Shown here: positions 1 through 8,450 of the stretch, piece by piece
How the letters are laid out: each line of letters opens with the position of its first letter
How positions within the stretch are numbered: the stretch's first letter is position 1
Source: JAFAMS01 sp049520515
GTDB taxonomy: Bacteria; Vulcanimicrobiota; Vulcanimicrobiia; Vulcanimicrobiales; Vulcanimicrobiaceae
NCBI GenBank assembly: GCA_049520515.1
Contig: JBEKPS010000003.1
Coordinates: 325,532-389,531 of the forward strand
Reading direction: 5' to 3'
Length of the DNA stretch: 64,000 nt
Position numbers and translations under genes: made by a program
The notes under the pieces: generated by a model
Seen by the model: only the letters and a program-made list of their open reading frames with translations
Database searches by the model: none
What the model was told of the DNA's origin: nothing

Positions 1-453
1 GACCGTATACTTGTCCGGAGCCGTCGCACTAACGAGCCGGTCCCACATGTCGCGAACGAAGATGTTGTTCTGCGGATTCTTGGCGACCGCGACGCTGTAG
101 ATGACATCCGACGAGTCGAAGGGTTGACCGTCGCTCCATTTGACGTTGTGACGCAAGTGGAACGTGATCGACTTTCCATCGCGGCTGATGCCGTGATTCG
201 CGACCGTCGGAATCTCGGTGATGAGTTCGGGAATCGGATTACCGTGTTCGTCGAAACGGACGAACTCTGCTCCCGTTAGTTCTTGAAGCGCTATTGCATT
301 GCCCGAGGTCGCAAAGAACGGATTCAGCGACGAGATGTCGAGCCCGTCGGAATAGCTGAGTACGTGCGCTTCGTAAGCGTCCGCGCGCGGCATAATGGCC
401 GGGCCCAAGAGTAGCGCCACCAGCGCCGCGAATGCAATAGTGCGTCGAATCAT
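1..453 (-). CDS. Peptide/nickel-type ABC substrate-binding protein (family 5), 3' end cut by window edge
   Basis: The first 151 codons are present; the gene runs off the left edge. The N-terminus is a signal peptide (MIRRTIAF, then a hydrophobic core ending near residue 26 at PRADA), so the mature protein is exported. It then shows the SBP_bac_5 pattern: an early LNPFFATSGN segment, a YEL-like region near residue 60, and the family signature HLRHNVKWSDGQPF followed by a DV pair near residue 115. Members of this family bind peptides, nickel or opines for ABC import; the ligand cannot be told from this part. The ATG at 453 lies 12 bases after the stop of the decayed upstream phosphatase on the same strand. 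Confidence 0.85.
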   Translation of the reverse strand, partial: MIRRTIAFAALVALLLGPAIMPRADAYEAHVLSYSDGLDISSLNPFFATSGNAIALQELTGAEFVRFDEHGNPIPELITEIPTVANHGISRDGKSITFHLRHNVKWSDGQPFDSSDVIYSVAVAKNPQNNIFVRDMWDRLVSATAPDKYTV

Positions 454-465
454 GGCCCCTCGTTC

Positions 466-1966
466 CTAGTGCGGCGTTATTGCTCCCGCTCCGACCGGCG
501 ATGGCGCGAGCCGGATGACCATCAAGACAACGTTGTCGACCGGCTGCGAGGTTCCCATAACGCGGCGTTATACGTAACGCCGTCGGTGTAGAAGAGCACG
601 GCCGCATCCGCTTCGAGCGCGACGGGATGCGTCACGTACTCGGAATCCGCGAGCACGCCGAGCGGCAGTCCGCCGTACGGTAGAAGGCGTGCCCGAATGG
701 TCGGACCAGCGACGATCGGCGGCGGATGTCCGGCGCTGGCTAACCGCGATTCACTTTCGCCAAGATCTCGGCCGGGTCGCTCGTGCTGAAGGCCGTCGCA
801 AGAATGCGCTGACGAATTTCGGCGGCGGTTACGGCGGCGCTGACGCCGTGCCCAAGCATGTCGCCGATCGATACGACGATCTCACCATCCGGAATCGTAA
901 ACGCATCGTACCAGTCGCCGCCGACGAGCGCTTCGCGTCCGGCAGTGAGATAGAGTGCATCGAATGTTACGTCGCGATGTTCAGGAAGGCGCTTGGGAAG
1001 AAATGCGCCCTGCAGCCTGCGCGCAATCTGCGTCGCATTCTCCAGTTCGCGCTGCTCCGCGTCGTGTCGCATTTCGTCGGCGAGCTCGCGCTCGGATGTA
1101 ACCGCGCCGAGAATTAGTCCGGTGATCGACAGCACTGCCATGAGTGTCATCAGATATGCGAGGCGTTGATCGAGCGTACCACCCGCGAAGGGACCGATCT
1201 CGTGTTGCGTTCCGATGATCGCGATCAACGAGACGAGGACGACGGCCGTCGACGTGACGCGTTGCTTAAAGCGCAAACCCGACCAGATGATGGCCGGGAA
1301 GACCAAGAATCCTAGTCGCAGGTTGTTGAGGAAACCGAGCCACGCAACGATCAGCAACGCGACCGGGAAAGCGAGCATTTCGATCGTTCGGCCTTGTGCG
1401 ATACGAACGTCGCGCGACCCAATCCACGTCAGCAAGAACGGCGCAAAGAGCAAGACGCCCATCGCGTCGCCGTCCCACCAGGTTCGCCAGACGACAGCGT
1501 ACGCGTGCCAAGGAACGATCCCCGCGCTCGCCAGCCAAATGACGCCGTTTGTCGCGGTGACGATCATCGCGAGCGCGCCGAAGCCCGCCAGCTGCAACAC
1601 GTCGTTGACGCGCTCGAGCCGCGGATCGAATCCACTGCGCCGCAGCCAATAGACCGCTAAAAGAGGCCCGAGCGTGTTTCCGAGGGATATGCCAAGCGCC
1701 GTATGGACGGGTTCATGCGTCATCAGATTCGCAAAAAACGCGCCGATCATGACGCCAGGCCATAAACTCATCCCGCCCAGGAGTAGCGCAACGACGGCGA
1801 TCCCGCTCGGCGGCCAAACTGCGGTGACCTGCTTTACGGAGAACGCCAGCGAGAAGCCGATCTTCGCGAACACGACATATGCAATCGCGACGATGAGGAC
1901 TGCAAACGCATAACGAACGCCGTTCTCGCGGCCGGAAAATGAAAAACTCGACACGTTCTTACCCAC
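466..1966 (-). pseudogene. Decayed MASE1-SpoIIE (PP2C-type) phosphatase, two internal deletions with frameshifts
   Basis: The first frame (GTG at 1966 to TAG at 740) encodes a multi-pass MASE1 sensor domain (about 8 hydrophobic helices) and the start of a SpoIIE phosphatase domain (GGDWYDAF, GDMLGHG metal-binding motifs), ending abruptly at KVNRG. A second frame resumes at about 746 with LASAGHPPP, continues to the LFYTDGV motif and loses frame near 560. A third frame carries the family C-terminus DNVVLMVIRLAP and stops at 466. Compared with the intact paralogue at 18011-19546, roughly 25 and 40 residues are missing at the two junctions. The catalytic aspartates are split between frames, so an active enzyme is unlikely. 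A misassembly could produce the same picture. The start is taken as GTG 1966 because earlier starts run into the divergent gene at 1986. Confidence 0.8.
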
Positions 1967-1985
1967 GGACGGGTTCGCGTTAGGT

Positions 1986-3422
1986 ATGGAGCACCCCCCG
2001 TTTAGCGCGACCGTCGAAAACGCGTTACGCGACGTCGAACGCCGGATCAAAGCCGATCCGGCCTCTATCGATCTGCGCTACGAACGCGCGAGCTTGCTCG
2101 AAGTGCTCGGTCATATGGAGCTCGCGCGTATGGTGTACGCCGGCATTCTCGCAAAGCAACCCGGCGATGCCCGCGCGCTAAATGCGATCGGGCGTTTGCA
2201 TTATAAGGCTGGCGCACGGACGGCAGCCCAAGCAGCGTTTGCCGAAGCAGCGAGCAAGCATCCCGACGACATCGCCAGTCACGTTAATCTCGCGTATACG
2301 TTCGTATCTACCAGCCGGTTCGAGGACGCACGCCGTCATTACGCTCGCGCGCTCGACCTCGATCCCGAGCATCCAATGGCGCATCAGGGGCTTGCGTACG
2401 TTCTCGACGAGCTGGGCGACACTGAAGGCGCCAACAAACATCGTGTCTCGGGCTTCCGTGAAGCGATTTCGGAGGGTTCGTATCGCGGCGATGGCGAGCC
2501 AGTACGCGTTTTGCTGCTCTGTTCGGCGCTCGGAGGGACGGTTTCGACTGCGCAGTTTCTCGACGAGCGTATCTTCCTCACGACGGTGCTTGTTGTCGAG
2601 CTCTTCCATGACGCTGTGCCGCTGCCGCCACACCACGTCGTCTTCAACGCGATCGGCGATGCGGATCGCTGTGCGGAAGCGCTCGCTAGGGCGAAAGAGA
2701 TTCTGGCGCTTACCGACGCTCCGGTCGTGAATCAACCGGATCATGTTCTCGCGACGGGACGCCTGCAGAATGCTGCGCGGTTGCGCGTTCTGAGCGGTGT
2801 CGTAACGCCGCAGATCCGTCAGTTCGGACGCTCGGAATTAAGCAAGGTGTCGTTCGCGTATCCGATCATGCTGCGCGCGCCTGGGTTTCACACCGGCCGG
2901 TTCTTCGTCAAGGTCGATCGAGCCGAGGATCTCGCCGCGGCGATCGACGGCCTTCCCGGTGAGACCTTACTGTCGCTCGAGTATCTCGACGGACGCGGCA
3001 CTGACGGTAAATACCGCAAGTTTCGCGTCATCATGGTCGATGGAGAACTCTATCCGCTGCACCTTGCAATTTCATCCGATTGGAAAGTGCACTACGGATC
3101 CGCGCAAATGAACGATGTCGCGCATCGTGGGGAAGAAGAGCGCTTTCTCTCCGACATGCCGGCGTTTCTCGGCGAGCATACGATGTCCGCACTCCGGAGC
3201 ATCGTCGATGCGATGGGTCTCGAATTCGGCGGCATCGACTTCGGCGTCGATGCAAATGGAAACGTCTTGCTCTACGAATCCAATGCGACGATGACCGTCG
3301 TCATTCCCGAAAAGCACGACACCGCGACGTATCGCCGGCTTCCTGCCGAGCGAATCGTGCTCGCGGTGATCAAGATGCTCGCGCGACTAAGCGTGCGCGT
3401 TGACGGCTTGCGAAGTCCCTGA
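1986..3422 (+). CDS. TPR repeat protein with C-terminal ATP-grasp-like domain
   Basis: 478 residues. Residues 1-155 hold about four tetratricopeptide repeats (for example AIGRLHYKAGARTAAQAAF, and HYARALDLDPEHPMAHQGLA). After a linker, residues about 170-470 look like an ATP-grasp ligase fold: a GGTVST turn, FFVKVDRAEDL, a GKYRKFRVIMVDGELYPLHL strand pair and a metal-site-like FGVDANGNVLLYESNATM near residue 430. Such proteins couple an acid to an amine or thiol using ATP, with the TPRs recruiting a partner. The substrate is unknown. It is divergent from the phosphatase remnant (19-base gap) and overlaps the next, convergent gene by 36 bases. Confidence 0.75.
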   Translation: MEHPPFSATVENALRDVERRIKADPASIDLRYERASLLEVLGHMELARMVYAGILAKQPGDARALNAIGRLHYKAGARTAAQAAFAEAASKHPDDIASHVNLAYTFVSTSRFEDARRHYARALDLDPEHPMAHQGLAYVLDELGDTEGANKHRVSGFREAISEGSYRGDGEPVRVLLLCSALGGTVSTAQFLDERIFLTTVLVVELFHDAVPLPPHHVVFNAIGDADRCAEALARAKEILALTDAPVVNQPDHVLATGRLQNAARLRVLSGVVTPQIRQFGRSELSKVSFAYPIMLRAPGFHTGRFFVKVDRAEDLAAAIDGLPGETLLSLEYLDGRGTDGKYRKFRVIMVDGELYPLHLAISSDWKVHYGSAQMNDVAHRGEEERFLSDMPAFLGEHTMSALRSIVDAMGLEFGGIDFGVDANGNVLLYESNATMTVVIPEKHDTATYRRLPAERIVLAVIKMLARLSVRVDGLRSP

Positions 3423-3767
3423 GAAGACTGCTTCGGTGGCTGCACCGTGCGAGTTGTAGCTGGGCAGCGCCGAAGTCTTCAACGACTCTTGCGGGAGCGG
3501 CAGCTCGTAATACTGTTGGAGCGGCACGCTGTCGTGTGAAGAAGTCGTTGCGCTTTGAGGCGTCGAGGATTGACCGCTCGCCGCTTGTTGCGGGGAACTG
3601 ACAACCGACGCGATTTGTGCGCGTGCTTCGATCGGGCTGAGCATCCCGGATTGCATCTCTGATAGGATCTGCTCTATCTGCGCGCTTTGGGCGCTGGACA
3701 GATTCAGATCCGCTAGGGAGTTGCTCCCGACGCTCGATGAGGTTCCGTTTACTACCGCAAGTGACAT
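3387..3767 (-). CDS. Hypothetical small protein, Ser/Gln-rich
   Basis: The ATG at 3767 (MSLAVVNG) is preceded by a GAGAG stretch at about 8 bases; an upstream in-frame start would add 15 unlikely residues. The product is about 126 residues. A short helical centre (QIEQILSEMQSGMLSPIEAR, residues about 30-50) is flanked by low-complexity Ser/Gln/Thr segments, with a PLQQYYELPLPQE stretch near the end. No signal peptide, membrane segment or recognised domain is seen. Its 3' end overlaps the TPR/ATP-grasp gene by 36 bases on the opposite strand. Function unknown. Confidence 0.55.
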   Translation of the reverse strand: MSLAVVNGTSSSVGSNSLADLNLSSAQSAQIEQILSEMQSGMLSPIEARAQIASVVSSPQQAASGQSSTPQSATTSSHDSVPLQQYYELPLPQESLKTSALPSYNSHGAATEAVFSGTSQAVNAHA

Positions 3768-3857
3768 TGTGGCTCTCAAACTTCCGTGTAATAGAGTCAG
3801 CTGGTCTTGCAATTTGTATCGGCGTCCCAGGGTGGGTTCTTTAGCTTCCGGGGGGAT

Positions 3858-3897
3858 GATTTTAGGGGGGCGGCCCCTTCGGAGGCACCCCTAAATC
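3858..3897 (+). promoter_or_regulatory. GC-rich hairpin in the leader of the RsbW-like gene
   Basis: An arm at 3858-3868 (GATTTTAGGGG) pairs with 3888-3897 (CCCCTAAATC) with one bulged T, and a smaller GGCC-containing stem sits inside. It lies 24 bases before the ATG at 3921, so it would be at the 5' end of that mRNA or within its promoter. Role unknown: it could be an operator, a leader structure or a terminator for readthrough. No T-run follows directly. Confidence 0.35.
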
Positions 3898-3920
3898 AGA
3901 GACTGAACCGAGGGCGAGGG

Positions 3921-4346
3921 ATGGCAAGCGGAGCACCAGCCGACTCGATCTGCAGCGACGGAGTGGCGATCGTCCGCGAGTTTCTGGCCGTGCCGAAAAA
4001 CGCGGCCGCCGGGCGGGCCGTCCTACGCTCGTTTCTCGAGGAGTGCGCGGTCAAGCCCGAGTGGATCCACGAGGTCATGATTGCCGGCGGCGAGGCCCTC
4101 GCGAACGTCGTCCAGCACGCCTACCCGGTCGGCACGCGGGGCAAGATGGTGCTTTCGATCTACTGCTGCACCGAGCACAAGGTCGTCGCCCTACAAGTCC
4201 GCGACCGCGGCAGGGGCACGATGACCGACGAGAGCGATCTTCCCTCGCGTCGCGGGTTCGGGCACCTCATCATGCGGGCGCTCGCCGAAGCCGTCTCGAT
4301 CGAAACCGCCGAGGGGACGACGGTGACGATGGTCTTTAAAAAATAG
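3921..4346 (+). CDS. RsbW-like anti-sigma factor serine kinase (HATPase)
   Basis: 141 residues from the ATG at 3921, chosen because AGGG sits 6-7 bases upstream and earlier in-frame codons encode low-complexity sequence. The GHKL ATPase boxes are clear: N-box GGEALANVVQHAY (about residue 55), G1 box RDRGRGT (about residue 92) and G2 box RRGFGHLIMRALAE (about residue 105). These kinases bind a sigma factor or phosphorylate a STAS antagonist in partner-switching stress circuits. STAS and SpoIIE-type partners are present elsewhere in this window (63580, 18011), though not adjacent. The gene overlaps its convergent neighbour by 11 bases. Confidence 0.85.
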   Translation: MASGAPADSICSDGVAIVREFLAVPKNAAAGRAVLRSFLEECAVKPEWIHEVMIAGGEALANVVQHAYPVGTRGKMVLSIYCCTEHKVVALQVRDRGRGTMTDESDLPSRRGFGHLIMRALAEAVSIETAEGTTVTMVFKK

Positions 4347-5196
4347 AGGCCGGCGCTTCGACCGCAAGGGCGAAGGCTGACGGCGTTTCCCCGGGGGCGT
4401 CGGCCTGGGCGAATTCGGGCTCGGCCGGCACGTGCTCGGCGGGTTGCGCGTCGCGAACGCGGCGCTTGCGCAACAGCTTGGCGCGATTCGGATTTGCGCG
4501 AATGAGTCCCAGAATCGTGCGTAAGTAGGCGTCGACCACATTGAGGAGCTGTCCGGTCGTCAGCGATAGTCGCATGACGCCCGCCGACGCGCCGTTGGGC
4601 CCGGGCGTATTGTCGGTATGCGCGATCATCAGGTCGCTTGGCGACTGAGCGACGCGAGCGTCGTTCGTTGCCGACTCGGATTGGTGCGTAAACACCATGT
4701 CGTGAACGTGCGCGAACGCGGCGTTAAAACCGTCAGGAATTACGATTCCGCGCCGCTCCGCAAACTCCGAAAAGTTCGCGCGCAGTTTGTCGTGCGTGCG
4801 GATCGAGAGCTTGGGCTCGGAACCGAAATAGAGCTCGACGTATTGCGCGACGCGCTCGAGGACAATTTTTGCAAAGAGATAGAACGTTTCGAGATCGACG
4901 TGCGCGACGTCGAGCAAGTCGCCCATGTCGGCGTCCATTGTCGCCATCTCCTCATCGTACGTGATCGCGCCGCCTTCAAAAGCGGGATCCATCCGTGCGA
5001 TGAGCTGCGCTAAAAGCTCTTTATAATGCTTGGCGGTCGGGACGTGGCGCTCGTGGATGAGCTCGAGGTAACGATAGCCGCGCAGAATGTGGCCGAACGA
5101 CCCATGCAAGGCCGCCGCATCCCGGCTGGAGTGGCTCGAAAGCCGGTCCCATTCGGCCTTCTGAAAAGAAAAGAGCTCGTCGCCCAGAGCTTCCAT
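4336..5196 (-). CDS. Hypothetical protein, helical, possibly cytosolic
   Basis: The ATG at 5196 is favoured because AAAGG sits 7 bases upstream; a TTG at 5211 overlaps the preceding stop. The product is 286 residues. It looks largely helical (for example the region HVDLETFYLFAKIVLERVAQ near residue 110), with a Glu/Pro/Ala-rich C-terminal tail of about 50 residues after RAKLLRKRRVRDAQ. No signal peptide, transmembrane segment or family motif is recognised. It follows the aspartic protease gene by 11 bases on the same strand, suggesting co-transcription. Function unknown. Confidence 0.6.
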   Translation of the reverse strand: MEALGDELFSFQKAEWDRLSSHSSRDAAALHGSFGHILRGYRYLELIHERHVPTAKHYKELLAQLIARMDPAFEGGAITYDEEMATMDADMGDLLDVAHVDLETFYLFAKIVLERVAQYVELYFGSEPKLSIRTHDKLRANFSEFAERRGIVIPDGFNAAFAHVHDMVFTHQSESATNDARVAQSPSDLMIAHTDNTPGPNGASAGVMRLSLTTGQLLNVVDAYLRTILGLIRANPNRAKLLRKRRVRDAQPAEHVPAEPEFAQADAPGETPSAFALAVEAPASIF

Positions 5197-5207
5197 TACG
5201 CCGCCTT

Positions 5208-6620
5208 TCAACGAGGCGGACGCACGCTCATGCGGAGTTCTGTATAGTCCAGGTCAAACGCGAAATGCGATAGGAATGCACTCCCCACGCGCGATGCCGG
5301 CGACCGGGGGGCGTTCGTCACATCGGCGAGGACGTTCGTGAGCGAAATACCGGCAAATTCGACCTGTCCGATGTGTCCGACGGCTCGCGTTGCGACCCCG
5401 CCGACGCCGACGATATTGGTCCGCGCCTTGGTGACGATCAGATCGGGGCGAGCTCGGGCGAACTCCTTGGACAGATCGATCGATGCGTTATCGCCAGTAT
5501 CGAGAACGAAGCTCTCAGCGCTCCCCTCAAGCCGGATCGGTACCGAGGGCGTGAACCCATCGAAGGTGAGTGGGACGTGCGTCCCCTCAATCTGCGAGCC
5601 GGGAGGGTCGAAGGCGATCGTGCGGTGCTGCGGGTCGACGTGGACGATCGCTCGAGCGATGGCATCTGACCCGACTATCACGTCAGCGCCGAAGCCCCCG
5701 ACGTCCGGCAGGATCGCAAAGAGGGCCGGTCCGATCCGCATCGAGCCGAGCGTGAGCGAGTCGGCACGAACGACGCCGCTGCTCATGGTACCCAGCCCCT
5801 CCAGCTCCATCTCACCGACGAGCTTCTTGCCGAGCTGGTCGGCAAGATCCAAGCTCATTGCGAGCCCAGGGGCTCCGGTGTCGAGAACACAGCGGGCCAC
5901 CACGTTCTCGATCCGGCAGGGGAAACGCGGGAGAATCCCCGCCTCGAGTGCTAGCGTCTCGTGCCCTCGGGCAAAGGTAACCGGCGGTCCCGAAGGCGCT
6001 ATCAGCGGCGTATCGACGACGCGGCGGTCCTCGAAGGTCTCGCTTGTCCCGTCCCCTCGCGAGATATTGAACGGAAGCATAAGGGGGCCAACCCGCCGCT
6101 GGTCCTCATAGCGGTAGATGGCGTCATGCCCTTGAGCGACGCCGACCAGGAGCCCACTCGCCGTATCGAGCAGCGCGTCGAGCTCGGCACCGTGCGGCGC
6201 GGTCACGGCATAGGGCGCAACCTCGGCGTCTCCCATCCGGCGCTGGGCAAGCGCGACCACCGTGCCGCCATTCGCGGTGAAGGCCGGCGAGGTAAACGCG
6301 TACGAGACGATCGCGCGCAAGGTGGTTTGCAATGGATCGAGCTCCGTCGATTGCAAAACCGGCGTTTCGTTATACCAGAAGAATGAGACGCGAGCTCGCG
6401 CGGCGTTCACGACCGTCCCTTGACACACCACACCCCTGCAGCGGCGCGTCACCACGGTTTCGCCTTCCTCGTCTACTTGCGTTTGCGTGCCGGCGATGCG
6501 ACTGACGATGTGAAAGCGCCACGGCGAGCCCGATGATTGCGCAGCGAGCAGCAGCAAATCGGATTTGACCGGAGTAGCTCCGACCAGGAGCACGACTGCA
6601 AGCAGGCACAACCAACGCAC
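5208..6620 (-). CDS. Secreted tandem retropepsin-like aspartic protease
   Basis: About 470 residues. The GTG at 6620 gives a standard signal peptide (VRWLCLLAVVLLVGATPVKS); an ATG at 6695 would add 25 residues and overlap the divergent gene. The C-terminal half carries two retropepsin-type units, each with a catalytic DTG. The first is CVLDTGAPGLAM followed by a DVIVGSDAI flap-type motif; the second is FVLDTGDNASI followed by VGSAFLSHFAFDLDY. The N-terminal ~200 residues form a beta-rich region with a CRGVVCQG cysteine pair. Members of this clan cleave proteins or peptides outside the cytoplasm. The two DTG units in one chain could form the active dimer internally, as in pepsin. The substrate is unknown. 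Confidence 0.75.
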   Translation of the reverse strand: MRWLCLLAVVLLVGATPVKSDLLLLAAQSSGSPWRFHIVSRIAGTQTQVDEEGETVVTRRCRGVVCQGTVVNAARARVSFFWYNETPVLQSTELDPLQTTLRAIVSYAFTSPAFTANGGTVVALAQRRMGDAEVAPYAVTAPHGAELDALLDTASGLLVGVAQGHDAIYRYEDQRRVGPLMLPFNISRGDGTSETFEDRRVVDTPLIAPSGPPVTFARGHETLALEAGILPRFPCRIENVVARCVLDTGAPGLAMSLDLADQLGKKLVGEMELEGLGTMSSGVVRADSLTLGSMRIGPALFAILPDVGGFGADVIVGSDAIARAIVHVDPQHRTIAFDPPGSQIEGTHVPLTFDGFTPSVPIRLEGSAESFVLDTGDNASIDLSKEFARARPDLIVTKARTNIVGVGGVATRAVGHIGQVEFAGISLTNVLADVTNAPRSPASRVGSAFLSHFAFDLDYTELRMSVRPPR

Positions 6621-6624
6621 GAAG

Positions 6625-6918
6625 ATGGACTTGCGGCCGCTGGACGGATACCTCCTCGACGGAAAGCCCTCGAAGCGCGAAGCGATCGAGCACATCCTGC
6701 GCGATCGTCTCGACGATCCGCGTGCAGCGCCATTCTATCGAGCCTTCACCGCCATCGGTGAGCGCGCGGCTGATGAAGCATTAATCGCGATTCGCGCGCT
6801 GGCGGCTGGAAAGACTCCTGAAGACGCGCTCATTCGCAGGTTGCGCGATCTTGCCCGAGCCGTTCGAGCCGGCGAGGGAAACGAGCCGCGCGAGGCGTTT
6901 CTGCGTGAGCTTTCATAG
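6625..6918 (+). CDS. Hypothetical helical protein upstream of nagZ
   Basis: 97 residues from the ATG at 6625 (MDLRPLDGYLLDGK). The sequence is helical and charged (KREAIEHILRDRLDD, IRRLRDLARAVRAGEG), without cysteines, signal peptide or membrane segment. It starts only 4 bases from the divergent protease start and its 3' end overlaps nagZ by 14 bases, so translation of nagZ is probably coupled to it. The fold is not recognised. It may be an operon-specific regulatory or accessory peptide, but nothing in the sequence proves a role. Confidence 0.55.
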   Translation: MDLRPLDGYLLDGKPSKREAIEHILRDRLDDPRAAPFYRAFTAIGERAADEALIAIRALAAGKTPEDALIRRLRDLARAVRAGEGNEPREAFLRELS

Positions 6919-8380
6919 CCTTGCTGCGCAAGTAGTCTGCACCGGTTTTACTGGAACGAGTGAGGCTGATGCCCCGCTCGAGCGGATGGCGAATCTCGGC
7001 ATTCGCGCGACGATACTATTTCCGCGAAATCTCGAGCATCCCGAGCAGGTCCAGCAACTAACCTCCGCTCTGCAACGGGCACTCGGAGATACGGCGCCTG
7101 CGTTGATCGGAATCGACCAGGAAGGCGGCGCCGTTGCTCGCCTGCGTGAGGGTGTCGTTGCGCTTCCCTCGATGATGGCGCTTGGAGCGACGCGCGACGT
7201 CGATTTGGCGCGCCGCGCGGCTAGACGCTTGGGCTGCGACCTGCGCGCGCTCGGCATTAATCTCAATTTTGCACCGGTGCTCGATCTTGCGCTGGAGCCC
7301 GGCAACACGGTTATCGGGACGCGTTCGTTCGGTGGCGACCCGCACACCGTCTCTGAATTTGGACACGCGTTTGCAGTTGGCTTGCGTAGCGGCGGCGTGG
7401 TTGCCGTTGGGAAACATTTCCCCGGACACGGCGCGACTGCGACGGACTCACACGTCGCGCGACCCGTAGTCGCCGTCGACGCGGCGACGCTTCGCGCGCG
7501 CGATCTCATTCCGTTCGCGGACGCGATCGGTGCCGGAATCTCTGCGCTCATGACCGCGCACGTTCTCGTTCCGTCGCTCGATCCGGACTTGCCCGCGACG
7601 ATGTCACGCGTGATTCTGCACGATCTGCTGCGCGACGAACTCCATTTTTGCGGTGCGCTGTTCAGTGATTGCTTCGAGATGGCGGCGCTCGGCGAAGCGG
7701 ATGCATCGCTCGCGCCTCGCGCGCTCGGTGCGGGCGTCGATTGCATTTTGATTTCGCATCGGCTCGATCTCGCCGAGGCGTCAATCGAGGCAATCGTCCA
7801 AGCCGTCGAGACGGGCATGCTGTCGTCCGAGCGTCTGTCGGAAGCGGCAGCGCGGATGAGGGCGCTGCGGGCATCGATTGGTCCAAATCCATCGCAAGAT
7901 GAGGATGCGAGGGTTGGCGACGCGGCGGTTGGCAGAGAGATTGCGCGCAAGGCGGTCACAGTCGTGCGCGGCAGCATCGGGCTCGAAGCGCGCGAGCCGG
8001 TAACCGTCATCTCCTTCGAGCAAGACGAACCCGCGTCGTTATCGAGCGCGCTTCGCAAGCGCGGACACAAGAGCGAGATCATGCGCGTCTCGCTCGAACC
8101 ACGCGTCGACGAGCTGGAGCTTTTGGAGATGGTAATCGCCGGAATGCCCGGAAGGCAAATTGTCATCGTGATGCGACGTGCTCATCTGCATCCGGGTCAA
8201 GCAGCCGCCATAACGCGCTTACTGCTGGCTGCACCGGACTCCATCCTCATCTCTGCGCGCGAGCCGTACGATGCGTCGCTCTTCGAACGCGCCAAAAATC
8301 TCGCGTGTATCTACAACGACACGGAGGTCAGTATCGAAGGCCTAGCCGACGTGATGACCGCTCGCGCTGCAAACGCCTGA
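6905..8380 (+). CDS. nagZ: Beta-N-acetylhexosaminidase (glycoside hydrolase family 3)
   Basis: 491 residues from the GTG at 6905, preceded by GAGG at 9 bases. Cleaves GlcNAc from GlcNAc-anhMurNAc (peptides) or GlcNAc-MurNAc during cell wall recycling. Seen: the GH3 barrel with DQEGG (about residue 75), the family signature KHFPGHGATATDSH (about 168-181) that supplies the His-Asp acid/base pair of NagZ enzymes, and SDCFEM (about 256) with the nucleophile Asp. A C-terminal extension of about 170 residues beyond the minimal NagZ barrel resembles the GH3 C-domain. There is no obvious signal peptide, so a cytosolic role is likely. It leads the recycling operon; anmK, a sugar kinase and murQ follow. 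Confidence 0.92.
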   Translation: MSFHSLAAQVVCTGFTGTSEADAPLERMANLGIRATILFPRNLEHPEQVQQLTSALQRALGDTAPALIGIDQEGGAVARLREGVVALPSMMALGATRDVDLARRAARRLGCDLRALGINLNFAPVLDLALEPGNTVIGTRSFGGDPHTVSEFGHAFAVGLRSGGVVAVGKHFPGHGATATDSHVARPVVAVDAATLRARDLIPFADAIGAGISALMTAHVLVPSLDPDLPATMSRVILHDLLRDELHFCGALFSDCFEMAALGEADASLAPRALGAGVDCILISHRLDLAEASIEAIVQAVETGMLSSERLSEAAARMRALRASIGPNPSQDEDARVGDAAVGREIARKAVTVVRGSIGLEAREPVTVISFEQDEPASLSSALRKRGHKSEIMRVSLEPRVDELELLEMVIAGMPGRQIVIVMRRAHLHPGQAAAITRLLLAAPDSILISAREPYDASLFERAKNLACIYNDTEVSIEGLADVMTARAANA

Positions 8381-8450
8381 CGCAGCGCTGCGCGCAGCGG
8401 TCGGAACGCGTCTCTCCGCCGCCGTCCTGCGGGTCGAGCACCGCGGAGAG

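Noticed and set aside
5338..6111. 257-codon plus-strand open frame opposite the aspartic protease
   Set aside because: Ser/Pro/Arg-rich shadow translation without domain features.
6913..8166. Long open frame on the minus strand opposite nagZ (417 codons)
   Set aside because: Low-complexity Ser/Arg-rich translation with no domain, fully antisense to nagZ; a shadow of GC-rich codon bias.
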